Assembly (NCBI RefSeq): GCF_902459465.1
Contig: NC_047072.1
Coordinates: forward strand, 16,349,776-16,413,775
DNA length: 64,000 bases
DNA from: Asterias rubens
Lineage: Eukaryota; Echinodermata; Asteroidea; Forcipulatida; Asteriidae
Reading direction: 5' to 3'
A program made the position numbers and the translations under genes. The notes under the pieces are model-generated. The model was not told the DNA's origin. It searched no databases and worked only from the letters and a program-made list of their open reading frames with translations. Shown here piece after piece: positions 46,285 through 61,200 of the stretch; the stretch's first letter is position 1; every line of letters begins with the position of its first letter.

Positions 46285-49200
46285 CTAAAGGATTCTTTCA
46301 TAGAAGAGTATGTAAGCCTGTGAGCTAAGTACTTTAGACTCGGTGACTTCACTGACATGCGAGTCGCTGATGTAGTACCATTTACCTTCAGGGGGCGTTA
46401 CCTTACGAGATGATGAAGAGGAGGAGGATGCTGAGTGGTTGTCATGACAATAAGCCGATTCTACACCACAGTCCTCTCCATTGGCAAGTTTAAAGGAATT
46501 GTTCCATTGTTCATTTAGGGAGTTGAGATTGTTAGGGATGCTGAGTACGTAGCGTCTTAAGGCTTCCGCCGAGTGGCGCACCTTGACAAATGCTGTGTAG
46601 TGACCAAAGTGTAATCGTCCACTGTGCTCTACTACGCCATAGAGGGCGTACATCACTTGCTGATTACTGTCGCTGTAAGGCTACACAGAAAGAAACAAAA
46701 TAAACGCATCAACATGAATGTGAGGGGAGTGAGAATTTACAAACATTCTGAATATCAGAGTTAATAAAAACACAAGTTCTTTTTTACATGTAGCGCATTT
46801 CACAATAACGTATCCATGCGCTTTACACAAGGGCCCAGGGATGGATTTCACAAAGAGTTAAGATTAGTCCTGTCTCGAGTTAGGACGAGTTACTTGTCCT
46901 AACTTAGGACTAGCCATATGTTTTTCATATCTCCTAAGACTAGTCCTAAGTAAGGACTCTTTGTGAAATCGACCCAGGGGTCGATTTCACAAAGATGGTC
47001 CTAACCTAGGACTAGTCCTATGACTCTGGGAGTTATCAAAAATTTAGGGTAGTCCTAAGTTAAGAAGAGTAACGTGTCCCAACTCGGGATCAGACTGATT
47101 CTTAACTCTTTGTGAAATCCACCCCTGGTCATGGCACCAATAACATTCCTTTTAATCTTTCTCAGCTCCCAGTATGCATAAAAACTTATTTGGTTACGAG
47201 CAACAGAGAGCTGTTGATAGTATAAAACATTGTAAGAAACAGCTCCCTCTGAAGTAACATCATCTTCGAGAAAGAAGTTATTTCTCACTAAAACATATGA
47301 ATTTGATTTTGAGACCTCAGAATTTGCTTTTGAGGTCTTGAAATCAAGCATCTGAAAGCACACAACTTTAAGGTAACTCATGCGTCGAGGGTGTTTTTTC
47401 TTGAATTATTCTCTCGCAACTTGACGACCAATTGAGTTCAAGTTTTCACATATTTATTATTTTATGCGGATGTTGAGATACACCAAGTGGGAATACTGAT
47501 CTTTGACAATTACCCATAGTGTCCAGGGTCTTTAATGGAGCTTTCCCATTCCGTGAGATTTCACCAGATTCATCGTCATTATTTCATTTGGATTTGGGTA
47601 TTTATTCTCAACGCTCTTACGAGAGCCAAGAGAGAAGACAATGAATAACTTTTAGATGGATTCTACATAAAGTACTTACTTTGCATGAGGTGCTGCAGAA
47701 AGGAGCTAGGTTGAGAACCAACGGGAAATTAATATGTCTTGTGATCTTCCGCAATGAATATCCAACCTGGTTGAAAACAAATACAAGAGCTAGAATAACA
47801 GACTAATTATCGACTACATTGGTTAATAATTGACACTTTGGCCTCTAGAACCTACGGTCAAACAACAATAACCCATGTTTAGCACCCTCACTGCAGGGTT
47901 GTCCACAGTTTTTGAAGTAGCAGGTGAAAAAGTAGCCGGTTTTTGTCTAAGTACTTAGCAAGCACGCAAGCGTTACTCTCAGAGCAGAAGCTGCTCTATG
48001 GTGCATTTTGAGAAACTTTTGCTTAATCCATTGAATAAATGTTCTTAAAATCATGACATCTTTTGTTAAATTGACTCCTGAGCCTGCCTTGTCTTGAAAG
48101 ATTGGGGGAGACATCGAAAGTCAAATTTTTTAGGCCGTAGATGCTCTCTGGTGCAATCTAGGTAGTCTGACGGGTGATGTGCCCCTTCTCAGATGTTGGC
48201 CTATTTCAAGTTTTTATACACCATTTTGCTATTGGTGATGTGCCCCCTCTCAGATGTTGGAATTTAAGGCCTACTTCAAGTTATGATGCACCATTTTAGA
48301 TGCTATTTTGGGCAATTGTAGGCCAATAACAGGCATAATAAATGAAACAGAACATAAAGCCTTTAAAATGTGGGCATCAGTAGAAGCTATTTGGTTAACA
48401 GCATCTTCAGTTGTGGATCTATGACACCAACTTTAGGGGGCAAGAGAGAACATGCAAGTGTGAAGCCTTTACGGTGTGGGTCCCAGCCTGCTTAAGGACC
48501 TGAATTCTTTTTTGCATTTTAGATGCTCTGTGGTGCAATCTTAGGCCAATTTTGAGAGGGGACATGGTGGACATTTGATATAGTGTTCCCCACCCATCAG
48601 AAGAGAAAGTAGTGTCATCCGATTCCTACAGGATTGATACCCATGGCAGGGCTCAGTGCAAAGTTGAGCTGGTCAAAAACATGGGGGAATCAACTTCTGT
48701 TTTGTTAGATGGACTCCTGAACCTGTCATAGATTTTGATTCCATTCAAGTATTTGTTTTGCATGTCATTGTGAAGGGGGGTTTCACAAATGGTAGAAAGG
48801 TTTCTTTGTATTTAAAACAGGTTTTTGAGGCTTTGACAGGAAAAAGCTTGGGGGAAATGGAGGAGGCCAACAAATCTAGGGGAAAAAAAGAAAAAAAAAG
48901 TAGTCGGCGGCAAAGGACCCAGTAGCCGGCGAAATCGCCGGCTGCTGGCGCTTCTGGACAACACTGCATGAAGAAAAACAATTAGCCCAGTCGGTTGTCT
49001 TGAAAAATGTGTTGGTCCGCCATTAAAATAAAAAAGAGGCTCTCCTCCTTCCTTTTATTTGGCTCAACGGTATCCACACTTTAACAGTGTAAAGAACTAG
49101 CCTGGCGAGTATGCACATGAAGACTATTCCAAAGAAATGGAGCAGCGTCAGAAAATAACCTCCGAAATAAAAAATGAAAGAAGCTCTACAGTGACTCAAG

Positions 49201-52200
49201 GTCAAAGTTGAAAGGTCATACCTGTTGGAATCTCTTAAGATGGAGAGTCAGAACTGAAGGAGGTTGATGGATGAGTAACTGCTTGCTAGCATCAGTGTAG
49301 ACTATCTTCTTCTCCTTGTTTGTCTCTTCTAAAAGAAAAAATCAAACAAAAGGTTCTTTTAAGAAAGAATTATATGCAACTTATTCAATAACTCCAAGCA
49401 GGTACCATGGTGGCAGAAGGACACAAAACACAATGTCCACAGATTTACATTAAACTTCAACAGTTTGAAGATAATGAGGGTAGAAAGCATCCCTTAAAAT
49501 ATTACTGGCCGAGGTGCTGACACAAAAATAATGTTCATCTCAGTGAGATGAAAATTATTTCACTAATTAACAAATGCTTGTTTTGTAATTCAACACCTGA
49601 TGACATCATCATGACCTCATGAAAACTAGGTTGATGTAGTCTTGATGTTGAGGTTCAATTGTCAGATGAGTTTCAAGGTTCAATTCTGTTTCAATCTTGA
49701 GTTGTTCTGTAGAGAAGAGTTTGCCAGGAGGACAAAAACAATAGGTTTTCGGGCTATACTAACACCGAACAAGAACCCATAGTTGTCAAATGGGTTTAAC
49801 AAGTACATTCATAACATTGTATCTTCCAGTACGTGTTAATCCACCAATCAGAAGCTCCAACAAGAGGGTGGTATAAAAACCTATATATACTACTTCCAGT
49901 GTTTTTATTGCACAGTGTGTATTAATGATAATAAGAGACATTTATTTAGCGCTCTCACCACAGCGATTTGTATTGTGAACGTCAATGCATCACGCTCCAT
50001 GTACGGATAGTGCAAAAGTTACATTCTAAACTTTGTGCACGTGCATGCTTTTCATCGCGAAATAACGTTCTGAATTTTTAAACTTCGCACGTTGCACGTG
50101 AGACTGGAAGATAAATTCGTTGTAACATGCGCGACGTGGAATACAAACAAATATAGCGCGTCTGCGTCTTGGCCTCGTTGGATATGGGACGCAGACGTGC
50201 TATATTTTTCTGTATTCCACTCGCGCTTGTGTGATAACATAATAACAGGCAGGAGGAGAATGAGCTACCCAGACACCATCACCAAAGACACGAATCTTAA
50301 TCCAAACAAAACCCAACAACTCATGAGGGATAAAGCAACCTGGCACCATTTCATCAAAGCTGCTTCTACTATTCCGTCCAAGGATGAAGGATGACGGTGA
50401 GATGATAATAACAGACATACCTAATTTCTTGGAGCAGTTTTCACATCCGAATTTATTGGATCCAGTGAGCCATTCTGGGACGGTAAATTGGCTGAGACAG
50501 GATTCCACAGAACACTCAAGTGACTTCCCCTGGTAGCGAGGAGCTAAAGTTGACATAACTCTAGACCGGCTTGGAGAGGTGGGAGACAATGGCGGTGAGA
50601 AATCTTCCTGCTTAGCGAGTTTAGCTGCTGTAAATCCACAAGCAATACTAGACTTATTAGCTTCGGTATCATCTTTGCTAGCCTGGTCCTTAGCTTTACT
50701 GACCAAATCATTATCTTTAGCACTTGCTGTGCTATCCCCTGTACTGCTCCCCAAGCCATTACAGGCTACGTACTCAGTTTGACCGTTTTGTTTGGCTAAT
50801 TGTTCTTCAGATAGTTTTGATGAGCTAGTGGTAATATCGTAGCTACTTGGAGGATTAGGAGCTGTTGATGAATTGCCGTTGATGTTTTCTGATGAGGTAG
50901 CCGCCACAGATGACTCCATTTTGTTTTCATTTGTCTGACTTTTCAACGGAGCGCTCTCAATTGTTAATTTTTTAATCCCTCCTACTAAATTATTTGACTC
51001 TTCGTCAGTATCAATCTCAGGCGGATCATCTTGACATTTAGTTCTTTCCGATTTGATGTCATGATTCGTTCCACCATTGACAGTTATTTTCTCCTTCTTA
51101 GTCTCAGCTCCAGTCTGATTTTGCGCTTTATTAGAAAGACTGTAAGTAGACCCAGTGGTTCGGACCGTCCTGGAAAAGTCAACACTTCCTTTACGATCCG
51201 GACGATCAAAGAGCGATGTTTCACTGTCTGCATCGTTTGAATCCTGGAACACTTCTTCTTCATTCTCTGATTGGTTAGGAGTTTCTTCAGCTCCTGCTTG
51301 ATTGGTTGTCTCCTGCTGGCTGCTTTGTGATTTACGATGCTTTCTCTGTATTTATTGAGAAGAAAAATGGCATTACGTTTAGAAGCTTTGTATTCTATGA
51401 AGAAGGTGTGACATAACAAATCAATTTAATGAAAACCATAAGAACCCAAAGTTTTTTTTATGCAAGTTACCAGACACACAAGGCCTGAAGGCCACTTCAA
51501 GGTGTGGGCTACAACTATTTTTTTCCAGAGGCCGTTGCCACCTACTCCTAGGACTGAAACAGGGTTACCCCCTTTACAGTCCATATGGATGTAGGCTTGG
51601 GTATCATCGGTCCAAGACCTGATCGGTAGAGCAGAAAGCACTACCTCCCCAATTTTACGTAGCAAGTGTCACGACCGGGATTCGAACCCACACTATGCTG
51701 ATCAAACGCCAGAGCTTGAATCCGGTGCTCTAAACCGCTCGGCCATGACACGCCACAAGTTTATCTATAAGTAACACTCGTGATAGTAAATCGGTTTACA
51801 ATTAGGATCACCAAGTAAGACAATGAAGTTTGATGCACAAACCCTAAAATAAAAAAATATTTCACGACTAGATATTAGTTCATGTCGTTGTTCAGTCAAT
51901 GAGTAAGCATTTTCAAATAATAAGAAAAGGTTAATAAAAGGGAGAAAATAGAGAGGGGACCCGTAGGAGGCCCAATTTCATAGAGCTGCTAAGCATACAA
52001 ATTTGCATAGCATGAAATTTTGCCTTGATAAAAACAAGATTTCTCAACCAAATTTCCACGTGATTTTCAGGATAATTAAACAACAGCTGAATACAAGTAC
52101 CAAGCAATATGCAACAAATGTAAATTTTGTTGGTAATCCTGTTTTTATCAAGGAAGAAATTTCATGCTAAGCAAATTTTCGTGCTTAGCAGCTCTATGAA

Positions 52201-55200
52201 ACTGAGCCCTGGTCCCAATATCATTGCTCTGCTTACGATAAGCAAAGCATTTTGGCTAGTTCGCATGCGTACTCCACGTTACCAGGCATTCTACGCTTAT
52301 GAAAGCCTAATGCAGAAGTTCTCACTAAAAGGTTTACTCGAGGTTAACAATAAATAAAAATAAATAAATAAGGAAATAAAAGGGTAGTGACGAGTTCTAA
52401 AACTGCCGTTTAAAACCGGCAGGGTTGTGGCCGTGCGATAAAGGCCCAAGCACGTAGTATGCCTCTAAATGTATCAAAAAACAACCGGTTATAACCAGCT
52501 CCAGCTGGTCATTATCAACCATTAAAACATCCAGGTGACGCGCTTTCCACCAAACGGAATTGCAAAACTGTCTGAGGTATTTATGAATAAATATTAATAG
52601 ATTTATTCTGACCTTTGCTTCTCTCTTAGCTTTCTCTCTTGCCTTCTGGATTTGATGTTTACTGAGTTTGTTTTCATCTCTTGACCCCGATGCCTCGGTA
52701 ACGGGAGATGTGACCTCTGAACTCTTCTCTAATAATGTGGCTTGTTTCTCTGAAGGTCTTGGGGGCGCTGTATTTCTCTTTCCCTGTTGGAAATTAATTT
52801 TAACTTTACAATCAAACTCTCCAATAATTCATAATAGAGTGTAAATCACTTTAAAGGCAGTGGACACTATTGGTAATTACTCAAAATAATTGTTAGCATA
52901 AAACATTACTTGGCAACAAGCATTGGAGAGCTGTTGATAGTATAAATCATTTTGAGAAACGGCTTCCTCTGAAGTTACATAGATTTTGAGAAAGAGGAAA
53001 TTTCTCACTCAAATATTAAAAGACTTTCGCTGAAGCCTTTTATTACTATTAGGCACCTGAAAGCGCAACTAGTTTTGCAACAAGGGTGTTTTTCTCAAAA
53101 TTTTCACAGCTTTGTTACTTTATGCATTTATGTTGGGCTACACCAAGTGAGATCACTGGTCTTTGACAATTACTAAAGTTGCCTAGTGCCTTTCATTGGT
53201 CAATAATTTTATCACATACAATCACATATGGCACTTTGCAATTTTATTTATTCATAAATGTATGGTTTTTAATAAAATTGTCATTCCTTCCTGCCAGTAG
53301 TGTTTCTCGTTGCTGGTTGGAGAGCATGAACTAAAAAAATAGAATCTATAAACGACGTACCTTTGATTCCACGATAGGTAGCGATAGATCTAGGAATGGT
53401 TCTAGTACTTCAGATACCTGTAAATCAAGCACACAATCCAATCATGAGTACATATTTGTATATTTTACACACATACAACATATAAATTGGAACACTAAAT
53501 TGGCAATCCATGTAAATGTGTAGTACCCTGGCCTCTGGAAAACAAACAAGACACTGCGAGAGCATAGAAAGTCAGTTCAAAGTCATGTTGTATTTTGTAA
53601 TGCACTAGTCTTTGGGACTTAAAGGGAGGGTACACGTTTGGTAATTACTCGAAACAAATGTGAACTTAAAAACTGACTTGGTAACAAGCATTTGAGAGCC
53701 GTTGATAGTATAAAACATTTGACAATAACTAAAGTATAAAACATTGTGAGAAATGGCTCCCTCTGAAGTAGCATAGATTTTGAAATGGAGGTAATTTCTC
53801 ACTTAAATAATAAAAGACTTCTAGCTAGAAGTCTTTTATTCCTATACGAAAGCACACAAATTCGTCCAACAAGGGTGTTTTTTCTTTCATCATTTTCTCA
53901 CAACTCCGATGACCAACTGGGCTCAAATGTTCACAGGTTCGTTATTTTAAGCATATGTTGAATTACACCAAGTGAGAACACTGGTCTTTGACAGTTACCA
54001 ATAGTGAACGTTCCCTTTAAGCCTGGTTCATACTTTCTGCAAATGTGAATGCGATACAAATTTTGACGTCACAAATTCGCAATGAATAATTCGCCTCAGT
54101 TGAATTGTGCTCAACTCCTGCAAAACAATCGCTGCAAAAACAGCCCTGTGAACTCTTGGTGGCAGCAGACACCTGAGTTGTACTGCGCTGCCTTGCGACG
54201 AGTTTAAGGGTAGGGCTAAGTGGCAATCATCTAATCGGTCACAGGACTTTTACTTTGCAAATCGCTTGTACAAAAGAATGCTGGTCAAACTCGTACAAAA
54301 AATTTCCAGGTACCACCGAAATGTCTGCTGCCACCAAGAGTTCAAGATTGGTTGAAGGATTGAATTTATTGACTCACCTCATGGCACTCATTGCAATGCA
54401 CCAGACTCAACAGCTGACCACTAAACACACTATCAACAAATGTATGTTTACAATGTAGACCATACATCTTAATCTTCTTCTTTGTAGCATCGTCTAGACT
54501 CTTCACCTTTGACCCCTTGATGTCAAAGTGCATCAAGATGGCTTCTTGCATTCTCTGAGTTAAGTAAACAGAAACGTGGAAGGTCATAAGTTTTGTGCTT
54601 TGTGCAGAAAACTATATTAGGACAGTTCTTTTTAAAACTAAGCAGTCTCCCAACTTTAAAAATCTACTCCGTGACAGAAGATTTAAAAGCAAGACCTAGT
54701 TCCAAAAGAACAAAATCTACCCAACAAAGTAGGTATACACATGGTGTTACTGCAAACCGAGTATACACATAGTAATCTTGGTTGGGCATCGGCCTGGCTT
54801 CAAAAATGGATGACCATGTGCACACAGTAGCCTTGTTGGATGTCAGTCCATGAGGTCTATAAGCTGATCCATGAATGCAACCCTGGGCCGCCATTTCTGC
54901 GTTGCTAGCAGCACAAAATCATTGAGGAGACACTTAGTTCACATACAGCGCAACAAAGATTATGATTTATCCATGTCTTTGTGTACAAAACATTGAGGTG
55001 CCAGAGCCTCAGTAATGGTGGTACAGCTGATCTATTTCATGTGCTTACCTTCATCTCTTCTGCTCTCATTCCATCTAGAAGATAACGGAGCAATTCATGA
55101 CTATCTTGTTGCTGGTAGCCTTTAAAACGAGACGCCCTGGTAAATAAAATATCCAACAATCAAATTATGAGAGTGAAATCACTTCTAGGGTTGTAGCAAG

Positions 55201-58200
55201 AGTAAACCCAGAATCAGATTTATTAAGCGGTTTATGGTGGTGGACTCAAGTTCAGTAATTCACAAAATGTGGATTTGAATCCTGGCCTGAACAATCGTGA
55301 CACTTGTGTCCTGTGGCAAGGAACTTTAACATTGCTTCTCTCCACCCAGGAGTACAAGTAGGTACAGGCGAGAGCTGGGGAGTAACATGTGATGGACTGG
55401 CATCCTGTCCAGGGGGAATAGAAATATTCTCAGTTGTTTAATGCCAAGGAAATTGGTATAAACACAGGCCTGATGAGCTATATTGGAGTGGGACAGACTT
55501 TACTACATCATAATAGTGTGTCGTGGCCTAGCGGTTAAGCCTCAAGCTCTGGTGTTTCTGAACAGCAGAGTGTGGGTTCGAATCCCAGTTGACATCTGTG
55601 TCCTTAAGCAAGACACCTAGGTCACAGCACACTGACCAAAACGTGAAGCAGTACCAACTGGCTCTCCTCAGAGCCACACATGGTGTCACCGCAAACCTTA
55701 CTTACTATTCTTATTATTATTACTGACTTACTTTTGGCAAATCTGATTGAAGAGCCCTCTAGGGTTGACAATGCTTGACTTGCCTCCTTTGTTCATCTCA
55801 TCAAGGAAGCCGACAAGTGAAGAGGTCAATGACCCAGGAGGTGGAAGACTAATGGTGACTGGGGCCTGATAGGGAACAAACAATGAAAATAAAAACACAT
55901 TTCATAATAACCGTCTCAATGTTTTTTATGCTAGTGTCCTCATCATTGGGTCAATAACATTCCTGTAATCTTTCTCAGCTCACTGGGGAGTATACAGCTC
56001 TGAGCTGCTGTGGCGCTCCAAAGGTTTTTTTATACACAAAATCAACCTCTACCCTCACGGGTACCGATTTAAACCCCTTGGTGAAGAGAAGGAATTACAG
56101 TAAAGCATCATGCTAATCAGGAAACAAGTGTCAGGAACAAAAAAAAAAGGCCTTAGTTATGTCTTTGAGTTTTCTCCTTACCGGTGGCTCAATGTAATCT
56201 TCAGATTTCTTCTGACCATCGAACGAGAAATGAGTCTGAGTTGATGAGTCCAGTGAGATGCGGAGATGAGTATCATCCGGAATGCAAACCTCCTTCCCAG
56301 ACATCCACTTCTCATGTAGGAGTTCTCGCAAGACGTTGGTTTGAGTAATATTCTGAACAGGCAAAAAAATACAATTAATCAAAACATATGGCGCCATATG
56401 CTGACGATAATAGTTCATGGTGCTGAACAGTAAGCTCTTGTACACAGGTGAGATTTGAGTGATGTCTTGAAAGTCTGTATTGTAGGTGATTGTCTGATGT
56501 TATGAGGAAGACTGTTCCGTGACCTGGGGTCCAACAGAAAAGGTGCAGTCACCCCAACAGTGTTTGCTTCCAGGAATGAAAAAGGCAGATTTGTTTGAAC
56601 TGGAGTGCAAGTTACGAGATGTTTTACTCAGTACTTTCCCAAGTCCTGTGAAAAAATATCACAGGCATGTTACTCGGGTGGGATTCGAACCTCAGTAGTC
56701 TAGTTGGTAAGACACGGCTCAAGAATTGAAAGGGTCGAGGGCTCGAATTCCACCTGAGTAACATGCCTGTGATATTTTTTCACAGGACTTGGGAAAGTAC
56801 TGAGTATACAGTGCTAACACACATCGGTGTATGGGTAAAAACCAAAATTATAAAAAGAGAGAGATCATAAATTATAATAAACTTACTTGCATAACTGCAT
56901 TGAAGAAACATGTGTTCCCTAAATTGTTGAGACCCTGCAAAAAAAAGAGAACAAATTTCATAAACATATGTGTTAAACCAATGTTTGTATGACACGGATT
57001 GGCTGTTGCCAGCTTGGTGTTTTCTCCTTGTGCGAGTTTGCCGAGTTCCCTTGAGAGGGAAGATCATCTAAACAGGGATGTGATGGGCTGTTGAAAAAGA
57101 AACCTGAACTGTGAGCGCAAATCATGAAAGCTTGAAAGCGCAAAGGGTGAAAGCTTGAGAGAGAGAAAGCTTGCGGGTATGAAACCTGCTTAACATACAT
57201 TCATCTTTGGTTTTGAAAGTCCTATTCTGCAATCTGGGGTGTTCCATAAGCAGGCCTGTGAGCGGGTCATGAACAAAAAAACGGAAAATTGTTGTCCGGA
57301 TTTTGGGCCAGCACTACGAACGTAATAAAAGGCTTTAATTAAAAACTTAAGCATACACAACACATTCACAGAAACATAGGCCACAATTCTTACATGTTAC
57401 AATGTGTTGTACATCATCATTTTCAAGTTTTTTTGTAGCATTCCTAAAGGAATAAATCCACAAGGGCGATGAGTCCCCGCAGTCGACTGCCATATATTTT
57501 ACTTGTTGCAAAAAAATACACACCGTACACAACATACGTCGCGTGGGGGAAAACCATGTGTGCCTAATCTTGTCTCAAGGTGTTGGCTTTTTAGTAAAGC
57601 GCCCTCTATTGATGCAATGGAACATCAGACATTGAAGTACATGTAAAACAGACATCGCGCTAAAATTAACAATAACGGCTTCAATGAAAGACCAACACGG
57701 AGCTTTTTACTGGGTCTAGCCCCAGACTCACATCAAATTGCATTTAAAGCGCTTCCCGATTACACGTACGTGCTGCTTGACAATCTATTTCGAATGTAAA
57801 CAAGAAGAAGATAAAAACGGAACGGGAAAAAAGCGGAGCCTGCAAGAAAAACAAGGACGGGAAAAAAGCGGAACCCAAGAAAAATGCCGACTGGGAAAAT
57901 TAAAAAGAGTGGAAATCCGCTTTAAAGCGGAGATTTCACAGGCCTGCATAAGGTTTTATCTTAATTTTTATATGAATTTGATTTAAGTTATAAAATATAA
58001 AAAAAAAAATATATAAACAAATTGTTGTTGGGGTGGGGGATTAAAAAACAGATTTCTGGATAAAAACGGAGAAATAACATCCCTGTCTAAAAAATTAAAC
58101 AAACAAAAAACAAACCTTGACTTTCATAGAGCCTTCTTGTTTGACGCTGTTAGTCGATGCACTTCCTCCTACCATACTCCCTTTCATTGGTATCGAGTCA

Positions 58201-61200
58201 CCGTCAGAATCCTTGGATTTCTTCTTAGCTGCAAGTAAAGATTGGATAAGTCGCACATATTATTTGGATGCTGAAAAAACAAGATCGCCCATCATTTTCT
58301 TATTGGATACCAAACCAAGATTTGATAAATACAGTGTTATTGTCTCCTACTTGTATCTCTTTCAAGTTGTTCTAATATTCTGGCCTCGTCTCATAAAATA
58401 TGCAGAATGCTGCCAAGAAAATCAGGAACACCGGGGCGTATCTTCTTTTTGCTAAGTGCACTAGGTTCATTTATTTGTAGTGACCAACGGCTTTACGTCC
58501 CATTCGAAGGATGACCCCTAAGAGCAAGTTCGAGTGTGCACAATGGTTAACTAAAGGTTGACCATTTGCACTTGAACCCAGGCTGGTCGACCATTGGTTG
58601 ACTACTGTGGTCGACCATTTGGAACCAGCCTCGAGCCCATGGTTTATTCACTGGTCCCAAAAGCATGTTCCATTCAAACATGTGTAAAGCGCAGAGAGGA
58701 ACCAGTGACACTGTAGCGACAAGGCGGAAGGTTGACTAGACCTCCAAATGAGTTGTTCGAGTTGGTGCGACACTGCACATGTACATTGCTGGTCAATAGT
58801 CAACCACGGGTCGACTTATTGTGCCCACTCGAACTTGCTCTAACATGAAGAAATAAACAAAACATAATCTTACCTGGAAGTTTGGGTGCTCCCATCTCTT
58901 TACGCAACCATTCCACACATTCATGTAGCTTCCTGCTGTCGTCCAAGAACACCGCATCATCACATTTATAGCACCACACTTGCATAGTATTGATACATAA
59001 TGAGAGTGCATGGAAGTTACTACGAGGTGTCTCATAGTGCTTCAAGGCATGTTCATGTTGAGAACCTCGACCACATCCCTAAGATTAAGAACAAGAAAAC
59101 AAATAAGAAGAAACTCCACATATAATAAACTTGCAGGTACAAACATGTTATAATTCTCTTTTGAGGGACTGTTGGCTCTGAAAAGAGCTGGTTTGGTCAG
59201 GACATTTCGATTCAAACAGTATACTCTCCTCGTCTTCAGGAGAAAGCTGGAATGTCGATGGTGAGGCTGCTTAAGTAGTGCTTGAAGACGAGCAGAGTAT
59301 ACTTTTCAGGGACAACACTCCCTCAAAAGAGAGTTATTGAATAGTGTTTTTTCTATCCAGTATTGCAGTAAACTCAAAAGAGGAGTTTTTGAAAAGTTTA
59401 AGAAGTTTGTTGTTTGGACTGATGTGCTCAAGTTCTTAGAAGACATATCAAGGTCTAATCAAGGTCAAATAGAGGTCACCATTCATCATCATTTAGCGGT
59501 CGCAAGCATCCTCTATTAGGGTGCAGAAGTTTCCAGACTAGCAAGTCTTTAGCACGACGGCAGTGGCCAGCAAATAGAGGTCAAAGCAAGGTCACACTCT
59601 TTCATTAGATGTAATTCTTGTTCTCTGGTAACCCAACTCACCTGATTACCACAAACCATGCAGAGCCAGATGGTGTTCTCTGGTCCGTCTCCGCTATCTT
59701 CACTACTAGCTGCTAAACGCTTCTCAGTCGCTCCTTTATCGTTCACACAAGACTAGGAAATAAAGAGAGATAGAATCAGTCAAGTCAATAGTCTCTAGAT
59801 AGTTTGGCTTTTAACCTGCTTCATCTTATTCTATCTTACTTTTCCTGTAAGAAAGTGGGTGTCATGGCTTAGTGGATAAGAGCACCAAACTCAAGCTCTT
59901 GTGTTTCTGTTCAGCAGAGTGTGGGTTTGAGTCCCGGTCGTGATACTTGCGTCTCTGTGCAAGACACTTAACTAGGACTGCTTCTCTCCAACCAGGGGTA
60001 AATGGGTACCTGTGAGGTAGGCCTGGGCGAATAACTTGAATATCTGGTTAATGGCGAATAGGTTTTCCTATCCGTAACCGCGAATGCCTTTTTTTTCTTA
60101 ACCGGATATCCGCAATGGGCGCGAATACCTATTTATAAACCGGATAGTCCTGTAATTACAACCAAGTAACCGGATATTCTTTAATATCCGAATATCCGCG
60201 GACTTCGGGCGACAACTGATAGGAATGTTTTGTTTGAATCCTTATGAAACTTCTATTAAGACAGCATAAAACAGCATAAATTAAGTATTAACTATGCTCA
60301 CATCCGTGAAGAGTTTAAACAATGACATTTCTGACGTAATTTGTTCAAAGATTACGAAAGTTTTCCTTCACGTAGAGTAAGCTTGGGCGATATCGATTTA
60401 TTTTATTCACGATATATCGCCGACAATAAATCGCGATATTCGATATAATCGCGATTAATGAAATTTGACATCATCAGTCTTAAAATCCAAGTGAAAGTTG
60501 TAGAAGAGACAGTCATAGCATAAGAGAGGTGTTCTAATGAGCTATTCTTCTGGTTTTACTCCAAATCTGAGGTGCAAGATGTCTCAGCTAGCAAATACAT
60601 CGCGATATTTAATCGATATATCGCGATTATCGCGATATATCGCGATATATTGATATTTCGATTAAAACCAAATCCATCCGATATGGAAATCGTTTCCAAA
60701 TTAATATCGCGATATTCGATAATATCGAGATATCGCCCAAGCTTAACGTAGAGTCAATCACGATCAAAAGAAAAAGCAAATCGCCATCTTTAAATTAGAT
60801 CCGGTTATTGTTATGAATGAACCGAGTGACACTGTCTAAAACTAATATCAATCCGCCCATAAGATCTCATTCACAAACGAACAGCGCCCTCTAGCGGTGA
60901 AAAAACTATTCGAATATCCGGTTAATTTTGGATAGTTGGCCAGCGGTAACCGTATATCAAAATTTCACTATTCGCCCATCACTACTGTGAGGGCAGAGAT
61001 AGTTCTTGTGATTGGTTTAGCCGAGCAGCTATTATTTGTTGCACAGGCTGTATACTCCCCAGGGAGCTGAGATGGTTTAGAATTAAACGGCCCAGTGTCC
61101 AGGGGTAATAATGTTGGAAGCGCTTTGAGACGCCCTTCGGCATGTTTGGGTGTTAAAGCACAATTTAAAACTGGTTGATATTATCATTGTTTGACAGGAG

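Larger units (their letters stand above)
59866..61195 (+). mobile_element. tRNA-derived SINE (family B) split by nested hAT elements
   Basis: Left part 59866-60017: GTGTCATGGCTTAGTGGATA (A box), GTGGGTTTGAGTCCCGG (B box), then CAAGACACTTAACTAGGA. Right part 60993-61195: GTTGGAAGCGCTTTGAGACG and GTGTTAAAGCACAATTT, the SINE 3' half. The break lies exactly at the CTGTGAGG target duplication. Confidence 0.85.

Noticed and set aside
50092..50394. 100-codon plus-strand frame near USP16 exon 13
   Set aside because: Runs across a 98-bp hairpin repeat and intron sequence, with no domain.
58117..58455. 112-codon plus-strand frame
   Set aside because: Antisense shadow of USP16 exon 5 and its flanking intron; no family features.
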